Assembly (NCBI RefSeq): GCF_024721975.1
Contig: NZ_JANQBB010000002.1
Location: 620,001 to 684,000, forward strand
Source of the DNA: Paenibacillus endoradicis
GTDB taxonomy: Bacteria; Bacillota; Bacilli; Paenibacillales; Paenibacillaceae
Length of the DNA stretch: 64,000 nt
Direction: 5' to 3'
Part shown: positions 18,165 to 26,085 of the stretch, in pieces
Position numbering within the stretch: position 1 is the stretch's first letter
How the letters are laid out: each line of letters opens with the position of its first letter
The notes under the pieces: model-generated
Database searches by the model: none
Seen by the model: only the letters and a program-made list of their open reading frames with translations
Told to the model about the DNA's origin: nothing
Program-made: the position numbers and the translations under genes

Positions 18165-18334
18165 GTTCAAAAAGTGGGCTTTCAGAACCGAGAAGATGGA
18201 GTCAATTTTAGGAAGGAGGAAACGTAAATGTACGTACTTGGTACATGCGTACCGGACTTCCAAAATTCACTTCATATTCGACGCCGACTAAGCTACGTTA
18301 GCGCTACATCGTTATCAAAGTCCGCTTTTTGAAC
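18165..18334 (-). repeat. Variant eCIS-locus repeat element
   Basis: This 170-bp element lies between spike and gp25 genes. The ends GTTCAAAAAGTGGGC and TCCGCTTTTTGAAC match the other copies, but most of the interior is different sequence (a TACGTACTTGGTACATGCGTACC inverted segment near 18230 replaces the usual one; 20-base parts only were compared). It is preceded by a terminal-repeat remnant CGCTTTTTGAAC at 18136-18147 and a 17-base spacer. Confidence 0.8.
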
Positions 18335-18340
18335 TTCCTC

Positions 18341-19057
18341 TTAGTTGATTTTGACCATGGCGCCTTTTATATTGATAAGCCCACCACTATTAATATCGAT
18401 TGAAGCATTTGCTTTCAATTCTAATTTACTATCAGCTTGAATTTTAACGGCCATAGCTTTCAACGTAATCTCAGCACTGCCTTCTAGTTTTATTGAGCCA
18501 CTCTTATCAATTGTTACTTTCGTACTACCACTACTTACCGTAATATTACCGCTTGTACTATTCATCGTTAACTTTTGCTCTTTATTTTTCGTTGCTAGTT
18601 GAACAGTTTTCCCTTTGTCGTCAAGTTCTAGCTGATAACCTTCTGCCGTTGTAATTGATATGCTACCTTCTTTATTCGTATCATTAAATGCAATTTCATG
18701 GCCTGCTCTAGTCCTAATCTTCCGAATATCGTTGTTATCATTTTTACCCTCTGGTGGCTTTTCGACATCATTCCATAAACTCCCGATAACGATTGGCGAA
18801 CGAATATCGCCAAGCAGAAATGCTACAAGCACCTCATCACCAACTTCAGGAATGAATAGCGCACCTCGACTTTTCCCACCCATCCAGGTTACGATTCTAG
18901 ACCAATCTAATTCCTTCTGATCGTCAATAACCGGTATATTCACTTTAACTCTGCCAAGTTTTTCAGGGTCTTTATTATCAGTAACGAAACCTGTATATAC
19001 ACCTTGCATCAACTCGTCGGTGTCTTCAGATGAGAAACTATCAAATATATTAATCAT
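18341..19057 (-). CDS. gp5/VgrG-like spike protein (baseplate protein V)
   Basis: This encodes 238 residues. Residues ~15-100 form the OB-fold of phage baseplate V / gp5: MQGVYTGFVTDNKDPEKLGR, WMGGKSRGALFIPEVGDEVL and SPIVIGSLWN. The rest is a run of short beta repeats (TTAEGYQLELDD, KVTIDKSGSIKLEGSAE, LELKANASIDINSGG) expected to form the trimeric beta-helical needle, ending in IKGAMVKIN. The spike is split into a gp27-like and a gp5-like gene instead of one VgrG polypeptide. No lysozyme domain is present. The start lies 2 bases from the stop of the gp27-like gene, so translation is coupled. No separate PAAR tip gene was found. Confidence 0.93.
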   Translation of the reverse strand: MINIFDSFSSEDTDELMQGVYTGFVTDNKDPEKLGRVKVNIPVIDDQKELDWSRIVTWMGGKSRGALFIPEVGDEVLVAFLLGDIRSPIVIGSLWNDVEKPPEGKNDNNDIRKIRTRAGHEIAFNDTNKEGSISITTAEGYQLELDDKGKTVQLATKNKEQKLTMNSTSGNITVSSGSTKVTIDKSGSIKLEGSAEITLKAMAVKIQADSKLELKANASIDINSGGLINIKGAMVKIN

Positions 19058-19059
19058 TG

Positions 19060-20160
19060 CTACACCGCATTTCCTTGTAAATTAAAACTAGATCGGTAGC
19101 CTGAGCTATCAATGACATGTGAAGCACTCTCGATATAATAAGTATTGTTCAAATGGGACCCTAAACCACTAAGTTCAATGTATCTACCAGCTCGTAACTC
19201 TGGCAATCCGATGCAACTAGCTTTCGCGCTAACTAATTCCATACTACGCTCTTGCATTTTCGAATCTGCAAGAGCTCTGGCCTCTGCTTCATCATTCACG
19301 GTCTTCTGAATTACCTCTACAAAATCTCCTAATTTGCTTAAGATATTCGGTCCGGTGCGCGAGTTCGAACCCACTTTATCCACTTTTGTTGATTCTACAT
19401 AAATCGTTTTTTTCTTGTTGCGTAATGTCGCCTTCACAATAACTTTGGTTACTTGCTCTGATATATCTTGTTCTAGTTGGAAGCTACTGAGATGTTTGCC
19501 CCACTCTAACTTCATGACTGGTGTTTTGTTAGACGCCATTTCGCGATAGTACAGTTTCTTGCCAACAATAAAAAAGTCATAATCTAGTTCTTTCGCAAGT
19601 TTATTCAAAAATGCATGATCGCTTTCAACATTTTTTACTATTTTTGGATGTGTAATAGGTGTTGCTTCAATATCAAAGCTTGTAATTCCGTACTTCCTGC
19701 CTATTTCTTGGACAATGTCACTAATCTTTTTGTTAGCCCAAACTTGCGGCTCTCCACCTCGCATCATATAGAAGCTGATGTCCATTGCGGTAATCGAAAC
19801 TGACGGTGCATCGTTTGTTGAAAAGTCAAAATCTACATTGGATATATAACCAAAGAAGATCGGTGTAAGTCTATCTGTATAGCCAAACGATACTTCAATA
19901 GAATTACCTAACATAAGTAATGAACTCGTCCACTGGAAATCTCGTTTAATAAGATCAAAAGCATTTGTAACCGAAAAGCTAGTCATATCTGCTTTTTTCG
20001 TAACTGAAGTATCAACGGTTACCGATTCTACAGCCATTCCTTCTCTTATAATATCTTTATTATTGATAACGATTTTGAAGCTAGGAGCGAGAAACCCTCG
20101 ATAATGCTCTTCAAGCTTATCGAAACTCATCTTAGAATTATCTAGCTTGACACTACTCAT
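19060..20160 (-). CDS. gp27-like hub protein (phage late control gene D family)
   Basis: This encodes 366 residues with an AGGGGGAG site 4-5 bases upstream. It has the GPD/gp27 pattern: an N-terminal APSFKIVINNKDI strand, IEVSFGYTDRLTPIFFGYIS, then ISDIVQEIGRKYG with SDHAFLNKLAKELDYDFFIVG, and a C-terminal AGRYIELSGLGSHLNNTYY. In contractile tails the trimeric gp27-like hub adapts the sixfold tube to the threefold spike. It lies between the LysM hub protein and the gp5-like spike, the canonical eCIS order Afp7-Afp8. No unusual features. Confidence 0.93.
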   Translation of the reverse strand: MSSVKLDNSKMSFDKLEEHYRGFLAPSFKIVINNKDIIREGMAVESVTVDTSVTKKADMTSFSVTNAFDLIKRDFQWTSSLLMLGNSIEVSFGYTDRLTPIFFGYISNVDFDFSTNDAPSVSITAMDISFYMMRGGEPQVWANKKISDIVQEIGRKYGITSFDIEATPITHPKIVKNVESDHAFLNKLAKELDYDFFIVGKKLYYREMASNKTPVMKLEWGKHLSSFQLEQDISEQVTKVIVKATLRNKKKTIYVESTKVDKVGSNSRTGPNILSKLGDFVEVIQKTVNDEAEARALADSKMQERSMELVSAKASCIGLPELRAGRYIELSGLGSHLNNTYYIESASHVIDSSGYRSSFNLQGNAV

Positions 20161-20172
20161 TCCGCTCCCCCT

Positions 20173-20802
20173 CTAGCCGTATAAACGTGGAATTTTAATT
20201 ACTGTGCCCGGTTCTAATTGACGTGGATCAGCTATCCCGTTAGCACGAGCAATTGCCCTCCACAATGCAGGATCTTCATATTCTTCAGCTGCAATTTGCC
20301 ATAATTGATCCCCTTGCTTCACCGTTCTTTGCTTTGTACGATCAGCTGATTGACGAGGAATTTCTTGAAGTTGTTCCTTTACCGTCTTAGCTGATTTGAA
20401 TGATACGTCGAGCTTGGCTCGAACTGGCTTTCCGCTACGATTGAACATCGTATAACGCTGACCAACTTTTTCAACTACACCTTGAAATGTTAAGGATCCC
20501 CATACAAATTTACATAATGGTGGTGCATGTAAATCTTTATCCACATTTAATAATTCAACGATTTTCATCGTATATTTACGTACATCTTCTGATTTTTCGT
20601 AGCTATCAAAAAATAACTCCATGGATAGAGTTGTTGCTTCACCAGAAACAAATTGAGCAATAGGCTGAGAAGAACCTGGAATGGATTGCCATGAAAATTT
20701 ATTTGATGATTCTAGTGAGTATTCTGTCGGATTGAATAAAACATTTATTCGCTCCTGTTTTGATCCTGCTATAACGATAATCATCGCCTTTTCTAGCGCC
20801 AT
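20173..20802 (-). CDS. LysM-domain tail hub protein (Afp7-like)
   Basis: This encodes 209 residues. The N-terminal domain reads ...IIVIAGSKQERINVLFNPTEY, typical of eCIS tube-initiator/hub proteins, with FVWGSLTFQGVVEKVGQRY in the middle. Residues ~158-207 are one LysM domain (VKQGDQLWQIAAEEYEDP ... LEPGTVIKIPRLYG). In Afp/PVC-type particles the equivalent protein sits between the tube and the gp27-like hub; the LysM there is structural, not necessarily peptidoglycan-binding. A clean AAGGAG precedes the ATG. It is 12 bases upstream of the gp27-like gene. Confidence 0.93.
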   Translation of the reverse strand: MALEKAMIIVIAGSKQERINVLFNPTEYSLESSNKFSWQSIPGSSQPIAQFVSGEATTLSMELFFDSYEKSEDVRKYTMKIVELLNVDKDLHAPPLCKFVWGSLTFQGVVEKVGQRYTMFNRSGKPVRAKLDVSFKSAKTVKEQLQEIPRQSADRTKQRTVKQGDQLWQIAAEEYEDPALWRAIARANGIADPRQLEPGTVIKIPRLYG

Positions 20803-20890
20803 TACTGTTCAACTCCTTATCTGTTCGAATCTATGCTAAGTACTCTTTCATACTCAATTGCTATTATCGTGAGCATATTGTCGTTCATAT

Positions 20891-23800
20891 CTATCGTCCG
20901 TTACGATGTTTTTCCAACCTTATTTTTTTGGAGATTTGATCAAATAGTTGATCTGATAGTTGCCTAATATTGATATTAGGTTGCATCGGAGTTTCTTTCG
21001 CTACGGATATTTCCTGCTCTAATCGTTTTACGGTTACTTCCAGCTGCTTCATAGCATTTAATTGCTTGGAATCATCCTGTTGCATACTTTGCTGCTTCGC
21101 TACATGTAGATTCATCGACGATTGCGTATGATGTTTTACTTGTTCTACGATTTGAGAATTACTCTTATGATGTTGTTCATTCACGATAAGTTTTAAGTCC
21201 TGTTCAGCCGTTGTTTTAATATGAAGAGTAGATAGAGATGATTGTGTACTTATGATGTTTTTCATCTTTCTCAGTAATGTAGATCCACCTATTTGTTTTA
21301 TTCGTTTCGTAATTCGTTCACTTTGTTGATGTGAAGAGTGAATAAGATTAATCCGCTTAGTTATTAAACTATTCATTGTAGTTGATATTATAGTTAATGG
21401 CTGAATTATACTTGGAACATCTATGACAGATATATTATGACTAGAACTTTGGATCGTTTGATTTCTAGTCTTATGTAGTTCATTAATTAATGTACCTAAC
21501 TGTTGCACATTGTTACTATTTATTTGACGATAAACTAGTTGCTTTGAATGGAAGTTATTCTCATTATGATTAGTCTGTGTAACTGGCAATGAGCTATCAT
21601 TGTTGCTAGATTGACCAGATTCAGCTTTACTCAAATTTATAAATGCGGTACGTAACGAAGTTGGTACAATCATAGTTGTCGCTTGTAACTGTTTTAATTT
21701 GCTATGCAGTACCTTCACTTGTTGCAATTGCATCTTATTAACTTTACTTATATGAGTAAGTTGACCCGATACAGAGATTTTATTGTAATAAGGTCCCTCT
21801 ATTATCCTCGCATTCGAACCACTAGATGAGCTAGTTAGTTGCTTCTGATTCCCCTTGTTTGTTGCCACTATTGCAGAGACTGAAGATTGTTGGTCCTTAG
21901 CTCTGTTTTGCTGTTTGACCTGATCTTGGCCTTGCTGTGTTACTTGATGTGTGACTTGTTCTTTAACCTGCTGTATTAATTGTTCTTTAACTTGTTGAAT
22001 CATTTGCTTTGTTGTCTGTTCAACGACTTTGTTTGTTGTTTGCTGATCTATTCGCAACTCATGCTTTCTATTCACCGTGTAAATAAGCTGAGCCTGACGA
22101 CGTATCCCATATCGCTGTCGTACCGATGGAGCAAGTGAATTAGCTTGTCGCTCATGTTCCAATGAAGAATTTGTTATAGCTGTTGATTCCGCTGAAAGAT
22201 AATGCATCGTCTCGCGATTTTGCCTCTTAGTCTGTCTATCCTTGTCTAGTGTATGTTGAGCTTGCGGTATTTGAATAGAAGCTTTTCGTTGCTCCTCTGG
22301 TAGTACTCTATAGCTTAGCTTTACGACAGGAACAAGTGACAACTTGCGTGCTCTTGGCGTCTTTTTCTTCTCAACGATTTCAATTCCATAAATTAATCGT
22401 TCATTGCGCTTTATCAATTGCTGATGAAACGATGTTACTGAGCGAATTTGTATTGTAGTAGCTTCAATACGTCGTTGTTGTTTTTTTGCTAATTCACCTG
22501 TAAGTATCGCTATCTGTCTTGTAGCTGATAAAATTACTTTGCTACTTACCTCTTGCTTACGTAATTGCTCACTATTTATATTTTCATACTTATGTGAATG
22601 CTCATTATTAGCAATCTCTTGTTTTTGTATATGTTTATTATTAATAAGTTGTTGTTTATATGAATGCTGATTATTAGTAATTCGTGAATCTACTTGTGTA
22701 AGTTGATTACGATAGATCAGCTTTGCTTTCTCAGTTACTCCTGCATCTTTCCTATTAACAAATGGTACGTATACAAGCTTTTGCTCGTTTTGTATTAATC
22801 TTTGATGATGCTTAATGCTATGAATATGTTGAGGTGTAGTTTTCAAATAATATTTCACATCATTAATAATTGTCTTATGATTTATGTTACTGTGACTTGG
22901 CTCTCGATTAGTTTGTGTTATCGTTTTACCGCGTTCGGCATACTGTAAAGACAATTGTGAGCTGTTATTGGATGAATTGCTACTTAGTCGAAGCGCTGGA
23001 TCAGTTGCTTTCTGTAAAAAATTGCTACGTTGTACTGCATTCGTATGTGACTGCTGATCATCTAATTTACTACTTATTCGATGTATACCAATATGAAGTT
23101 TCTGTTGGCGTAGTATTGAAATTTGCGCTATCGTTAGCTTGCGATGCCACCGTTCCATTGAAATTAATAATGATTTATCAATAATTACTTTTCTAGCAAT
23201 GAATTGCTCCGTAATTGGAGTAAGTGATTGCGGAACTAAACCATGTAATGTCGCCTTCGTTCGGTAATGCTTATTACGCTCAACCAATTCCGTTGTAATA
23301 CGCTCCTGCTCTTCTCTTACAATATTTCTTATGTATGGACTAAGTAGTACTTTTGCTAAAGCAACTTGCTTTTTACTAGCTTGTTTATTCGTTGCCTTCT
23401 GCTCGATATGATGCAAACTATCTATCGTCTGATTGAAAGAATAAATAGATTGAGTAGTATTAATCCATGGTGACGAAGATGTTGCTGATATTGAATCACT
23501 TCGTTGATTAGTTACTTGATTACTTATCGGATTACTTATTGAATTACTAAACGATGCTGGTATGCGTAGTAATGTAGCTGTAGATTGCTTACCATTATCT
23601 ACTTCACTTCCTTCATATCGTTGCATATCATGTAATGTCGTTAATATCGTTTTATGCTTAATTTGAGATTGTACTTGCTGTAATACCTTTCGCTCTGCTT
23701 GCTCATGAGCCTTTTGTATAACTTTCTCCAGTAGAGTTGAAGTACGTTGCGAAGTGGCATTTATTACCGCATCACCACTTTTAATTGCACTTGTACTTGC

Positions 23801-24109
23801 ACCCCGTTGTTCGTTAGAAGATGTTGAATTTACAAGTAGTGAAGCATTTTTATACTCTACAATTTGATTAAGTTGATGATGCTCGTAAATTAGCTTAATA
23901 TGCAGGGGCTGAATAACCTTCGTCAAATGAATGACTGGAGATTTCGCGAATGTCATTGAATCATGTTTCTTAGGCTGTACCCGATGCTGTAGTTTACTTC
24001 TTGCAAATCCATTATCAATTCTCCAACCGTATTTCCCAACGATTTGATTAGCGAATTGTTGATCTGCTAGATGTATACTTCTTATCGGTTTTACTTTGTT
24101 CTTTGACAT
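20891..24109 (-). CDS. 1072-residue basic low-complexity protein, candidate tape measure or cargo
   Basis: I do not recognise a family. The protein is rich in Q, K, R, S, T, N, I and H and poor in D, G and aromatic residues, so it should be strongly basic and mostly helical or disordered. It lacks a signal peptide and membrane segments. A short motif [KQ]-L-[IV]-Y recurs at least seven times (e.g. IKLIYEHH, AKLIYRNQ, AQLIYTVNR, KLVYVPF, QLVYRQI). Near the middle-to-end is a Q/V-rich stretch (MIQQVKEQLIQQVKEQV). Position, directly after the second tube and before the LysM hub gene, and its length point to the tape-measure role, but classical tape measures usually have hydrophobic segments. A packaged cargo is the alternative. 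It has AGGAGAG upstream. Confidence 0.6.
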   Translation of the reverse strand: MSKNKVKPIRSIHLADQQFANQIVGKYGWRIDNGFARSKLQHRVQPKKHDSMTFAKSPVIHLTKVIQPLHIKLIYEHHQLNQIVEYKNASLLVNSTSSNEQRGASTSAIKSGDAVINATSQRTSTLLEKVIQKAHEQAERKVLQQVQSQIKHKTILTTLHDMQRYEGSEVDNGKQSTATLLRIPASFSNSISNPISNQVTNQRSDSISATSSSPWINTTQSIYSFNQTIDSLHHIEQKATNKQASKKQVALAKVLLSPYIRNIVREEQERITTELVERNKHYRTKATLHGLVPQSLTPITEQFIARKVIIDKSLLISMERWHRKLTIAQISILRQQKLHIGIHRISSKLDDQQSHTNAVQRSNFLQKATDPALRLSSNSSNNSSQLSLQYAERGKTITQTNREPSHSNINHKTIINDVKYYLKTTPQHIHSIKHHQRLIQNEQKLVYVPFVNRKDAGVTEKAKLIYRNQLTQVDSRITNNQHSYKQQLINNKHIQKQEIANNEHSHKYENINSEQLRKQEVSSKVILSATRQIAILTGELAKKQQRRIEATTIQIRSVTSFHQQLIKRNERLIYGIEIVEKKKTPRARKLSLVPVVKLSYRVLPEEQRKASIQIPQAQHTLDKDRQTKRQNRETMHYLSAESTAITNSSLEHERQANSLAPSVRQRYGIRRQAQLIYTVNRKHELRIDQQTTNKVVEQTTKQMIQQVKEQLIQQVKEQVTHQVTQQGQDQVKQQNRAKDQQSSVSAIVATNKGNQKQLTSSSSGSNARIIEGPYYNKISVSGQLTHISKVNKMQLQQVKVLHSKLKQLQATTMIVPTSLRTAFINLSKAESGQSSNNDSSLPVTQTNHNENNFHSKQLVYRQINSNNVQQLGTLINELHKTRNQTIQSSSHNISVIDVPSIIQPLTIISTTMNSLITKRINLIHSSHQQSERITKRIKQIGGSTLLRKMKNIISTQSSLSTLHIKTTAEQDLKLIVNEQHHKSNSQIVEQVKHHTQSSMNLHVAKQQSMQQDDSKQLNAMKQLEVTVKRLEQEISVAKETPMQPNINIRQLSDQLFDQISKKIRLEKHRNGR

Positions 24110-24173
24110 ATTCTGATCTCTCCTTTCTCATTGCGATGATCATTATGCTGCTATTACCGTAGTTATTAATTTG

Positions 24174-24614
24174 TTACAAAAATTTAAAACCATTATGTAC
24201 AAGTTCAATTTGTTCGATGGCAACTTCGCTAACACTAGCGTTCAGCTCAGGTCCTACCCATTTACTGGGAAAGGCATCGTTAAATGTCCAGCGACGAAAC
24301 TCACGAAACTGATCGTCAAATAGAATAATTGAACCACTACGCCGTACAATCTTCCCTTTTACCACGTCGTCATACCAATCCCATAACTCATAGGAATCAG
24401 TTAAACCATGTTTCAGTACGATTGGAACATGCTTAGTACGCATTGGTAATTGATGAGTATACTCGTTCACGCCTCCCTCGTTATATTGCTCTAGCTCTGT
24501 TTCGACAACTAGACCACTAACTTCTGAAAAACTTGCTACGAGCAGATTTTCTATTTCGACCATGAATCGATAGTTACCAACGACATTAGAAAGATATATC
24601 TCTTTCTCTTCCAT
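24174..24614 (-). CDS. Second inner tube protein (Afp5-like)
   Basis: This encodes 146 residues. I chose the ATG at 24614 (MEEKEIYLSNVV) because GAGGTG lies six bases before it; the frame extends to a GTG at 24623. It belongs to the T4 gp19-like/TIGR02241 tube family: NYRFMVEIENLLVASFSEVSG, then QLPMRTKHVPIVLKHG and DSYELWDWYDDV, ending with ELNASVSEVAIEQIELVHNG. It resembles the first tube protein at 25610 but is clearly diverged. In Afp-like particles such a second tube forms the special ring next to the hub, which fits its place before the LysM gene. Confidence 0.93.
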   Translation of the reverse strand: MEEKEIYLSNVVGNYRFMVEIENLLVASFSEVSGLVVETELEQYNEGGVNEYTHQLPMRTKHVPIVLKHGLTDSYELWDWYDDVVKGKIVRRSGSIILFDDQFREFRRWTFNDAFPSKWVGPELNASVSEVAIEQIELVHNGFKFL

Positions 24615-24644
24615 GCTGTTCACCTCAACTTCAGAAAAATACTG

Positions 24645-24833
24645 TTAGAACACGTCAAATGGATTTTTACGATCTTTTTCATCGCCCATCTTACGATTAA
24701 TCTTCGATATTTCATCGCACCATTTCCGCCGTTCACGATGCTCCATATTCATAATGTCCTCATGCTTCCAGTGGAAGTAATAAGCGATAAATCCCGCTTC
24801 CTCATATAGACGTTGCTCGGGATAAACGCTTAT
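24645..24833 (-). CDS. DUF6760-type small eCIS protein, apparent AUA start
   Basis: This frame has no ATG, GTG or TTG but encodes a convincing 62-residue protein of the small DUF6760 family: YPEQRLYEEAGFIAYYFHW, then EDIMNMEHRERRKWCDEISK and KNPFDVF at the end. Members normally begin two or three residues before the YP. Here the only plausible initiator is ATA at 24833-24831, which overlaps the upstream stop as ATAA (stop TAA at 24832-24830), and AAGGAG lies immediately upstream. Initiation by stop-start coupling at AUA is inferred. A sequencing error or a frameshift from the upstream gene are alternatives. The family regularly follows the tail-assembly protein in phage-tail-like clusters, as here. 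Role probably in tail assembly; unproven. Confidence 0.75.
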   Translation of the reverse strand: MSVYPEQRLYEEAGFIAYYFHWKHEDIMNMEHRERRKWCDEISKINRKMGDEKDRKNPFDVF

Positions 24834-25207
24834 GCTCCTTCCATCTCGGACAAAAAAGAGATGTCAACCTCATGCTCATGTTCACACTTAGGGCACATTG
24901 TGCGTACAGAAAGCTTTTCTGTTTCATTAATTTCACGGTAAAAATTTTGTAGAAACGCTAGATCAGCCGTAAAGAACTTCTCAATTGTTTTCGTATCTAC
25001 AGCACGTACATCTCCAAGTTTCGTAATAACACGAGCTAACAATATAATCGTCAAATACCCTGGATTTTGCTGTACCCTTTGATCTCTCATCGGTAAGATC
25101 TCATCCGCGGCTGTTGCAAGTCTCATCGTGCCACGACGATGTAAATTACCATTCTCATCTACATATCCTCTAGGTAACTCAAATTCAAATTCTGTACGAA
25201 ATGACAT
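24830..25207 (-). CDS. Phage tail assembly protein (T4 baseplate-type chaperone)
   Basis: This encodes 125 residues with GGAGGA 6 bases upstream. It has the eCIS/phage tail assembly pattern: FELPRGYVDENGNLHRRG, RLATAADEILPMRDQRV, NPGYLTIILLARVITKLG and a C-terminal pair CPKC followed by EHEHEVDISF. Related proteins are assembly factors acting on the baseplate or tube and are generally not in the mature particle. The two cysteines and following histidines could bind a metal ion as a half zinc ribbon. The stop codon overlaps the DUF6760 frame. Confidence 0.87.
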   Translation of the reverse strand: MSFRTEFEFELPRGYVDENGNLHRRGTMRLATAADEILPMRDQRVQQNPGYLTIILLARVITKLGDVRAVDTKTIEKFFTADLAFLQNFYREINETEKLSVRTMCPKCEHEHEVDISFLSEMEGA

Positions 25208-25384
25208 TCATATTTCCTCCCACAAACTTTTTGTAACTACTTGTTATGCTTTCTGTTATTGAAAAGTTGCCTCGTAAGCATTCACCAAACTATTATATGT
25301 TTTTGTTATATTTCTTGTTGCTGACAAGTTACAGCGTAACTTCATAATCAAGGTCTACTTTTTGAACTACATCTTCCAATAAAG

Positions 25385-25553
25385 GTTCAAAAAGTGGGCT
25401 TTCGCAAATCGAGAAGATGCACTCCAGCGGAAACGAGTAGCACAGCGTACGTTTTGTGTACGTGAGCACACGTAGGCTTTCGATGGGGGGAATATTCGAT
25501 GTCGAATATTCCACGTTAGCATAATCATCGTTATCAATGCCCACTTTTTGAAC
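25385..25553 (-). repeat. eCIS-locus repeat element between tube and assembly genes
   Basis: This 169-bp copy begins GTTCAAAAAGTGGGC and ends GCCCACTTTTTGAAC, a perfect 15-bp terminal inverted repeat. It contains an internal palindrome AATATTCGATGTCGAATATT near 25491-25510. A terminal-repeat remnant (CTACTTTTTGAAC) and 17-base spacer precede it. It separates the first tube gene from the assembly gene in a 402-base gap that otherwise shows nothing. Confidence 0.9.
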
Positions 25554-25609
25554 TACATCTAAACAGACGAAGGAACAACATGCTAGATGTTGTCCCCCGC
25601 CTAGTCGCA

Positions 25610-26047
25610 TTAAAGCGTCCTTAGCATGCCTTCATGCGCTAGCTCTAGAAGCTCGATAGCAACTTCAGATGCTGTTGCGTTAAAATCAGGCGCTGTATAC
25701 TTAGTTGGCCAAGCTTCATTCACTTGCCATGTGGCAACATCTTCGCCTTCTTCACTAATCGCAATAATTGTAATTGTTTTGCGCTCAACCGTTCCTTCTA
25801 CGATACAGTCCTGAATCCATTCAAATAGATCCAACGAATCAGTAGCTCCCCATTTCAAGGAGATGTTGCCATACTTTGCAAGACCAGGTAATTTACGAGG
25901 TGTTATCGTATCTGTACCTTCTCTATACTCAATAACGTCTAGTGATGCATCAAATCCTGAAACCTCACTAAAGCCCGCTTGTTCAATACCCTCTACCTCA
26001 ACACGGAATCGAAACTTGCGGAATGGATCATTTCTTTCGCCTGCCAT
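25610..26047 (-). CDS. Inner tube protein (Afp1-like)
   Basis: This encodes 145 residues with AAAGGGAG upstream. It belongs to the conserved phage tail / Hcp-like tube family (TIGR02241): DPFRKFRFRVEVEGIEQAGF, EVSGFDASLDVIEYREG, ISLKWGATDSLDLFEWIQD and ATASEVAIELLELAHEG. It should form the stacked hexameric tube inside the sheath. It is placed immediately after the sheath gene, the standard order, and before a repeat element. High copy number of this product relative to downstream genes would be expected. Confidence 0.95.
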   Translation of the reverse strand: MAGERNDPFRKFRFRVEVEGIEQAGFSEVSGFDASLDVIEYREGTDTITPRKLPGLAKYGNISLKWGATDSLDLFEWIQDCIVEGTVERKTITIIAISEEGEDVATWQVNEAWPTKYTAPDFNATASEVAIELLELAHEGMLRTL

Positions 26048-26085
26048 ATGTTAATCTCCCTTTCTTTGCTTAATAGATTTGTTCA

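Noticed and set aside
25329..25610. 93-residue minus-strand ORF after the tube gene
   Set aside because: It is the repeat element read in the same frame (LRVLTYTKRTLCYSF) plus flanking sequence; no ribosome binding site and no independent support.
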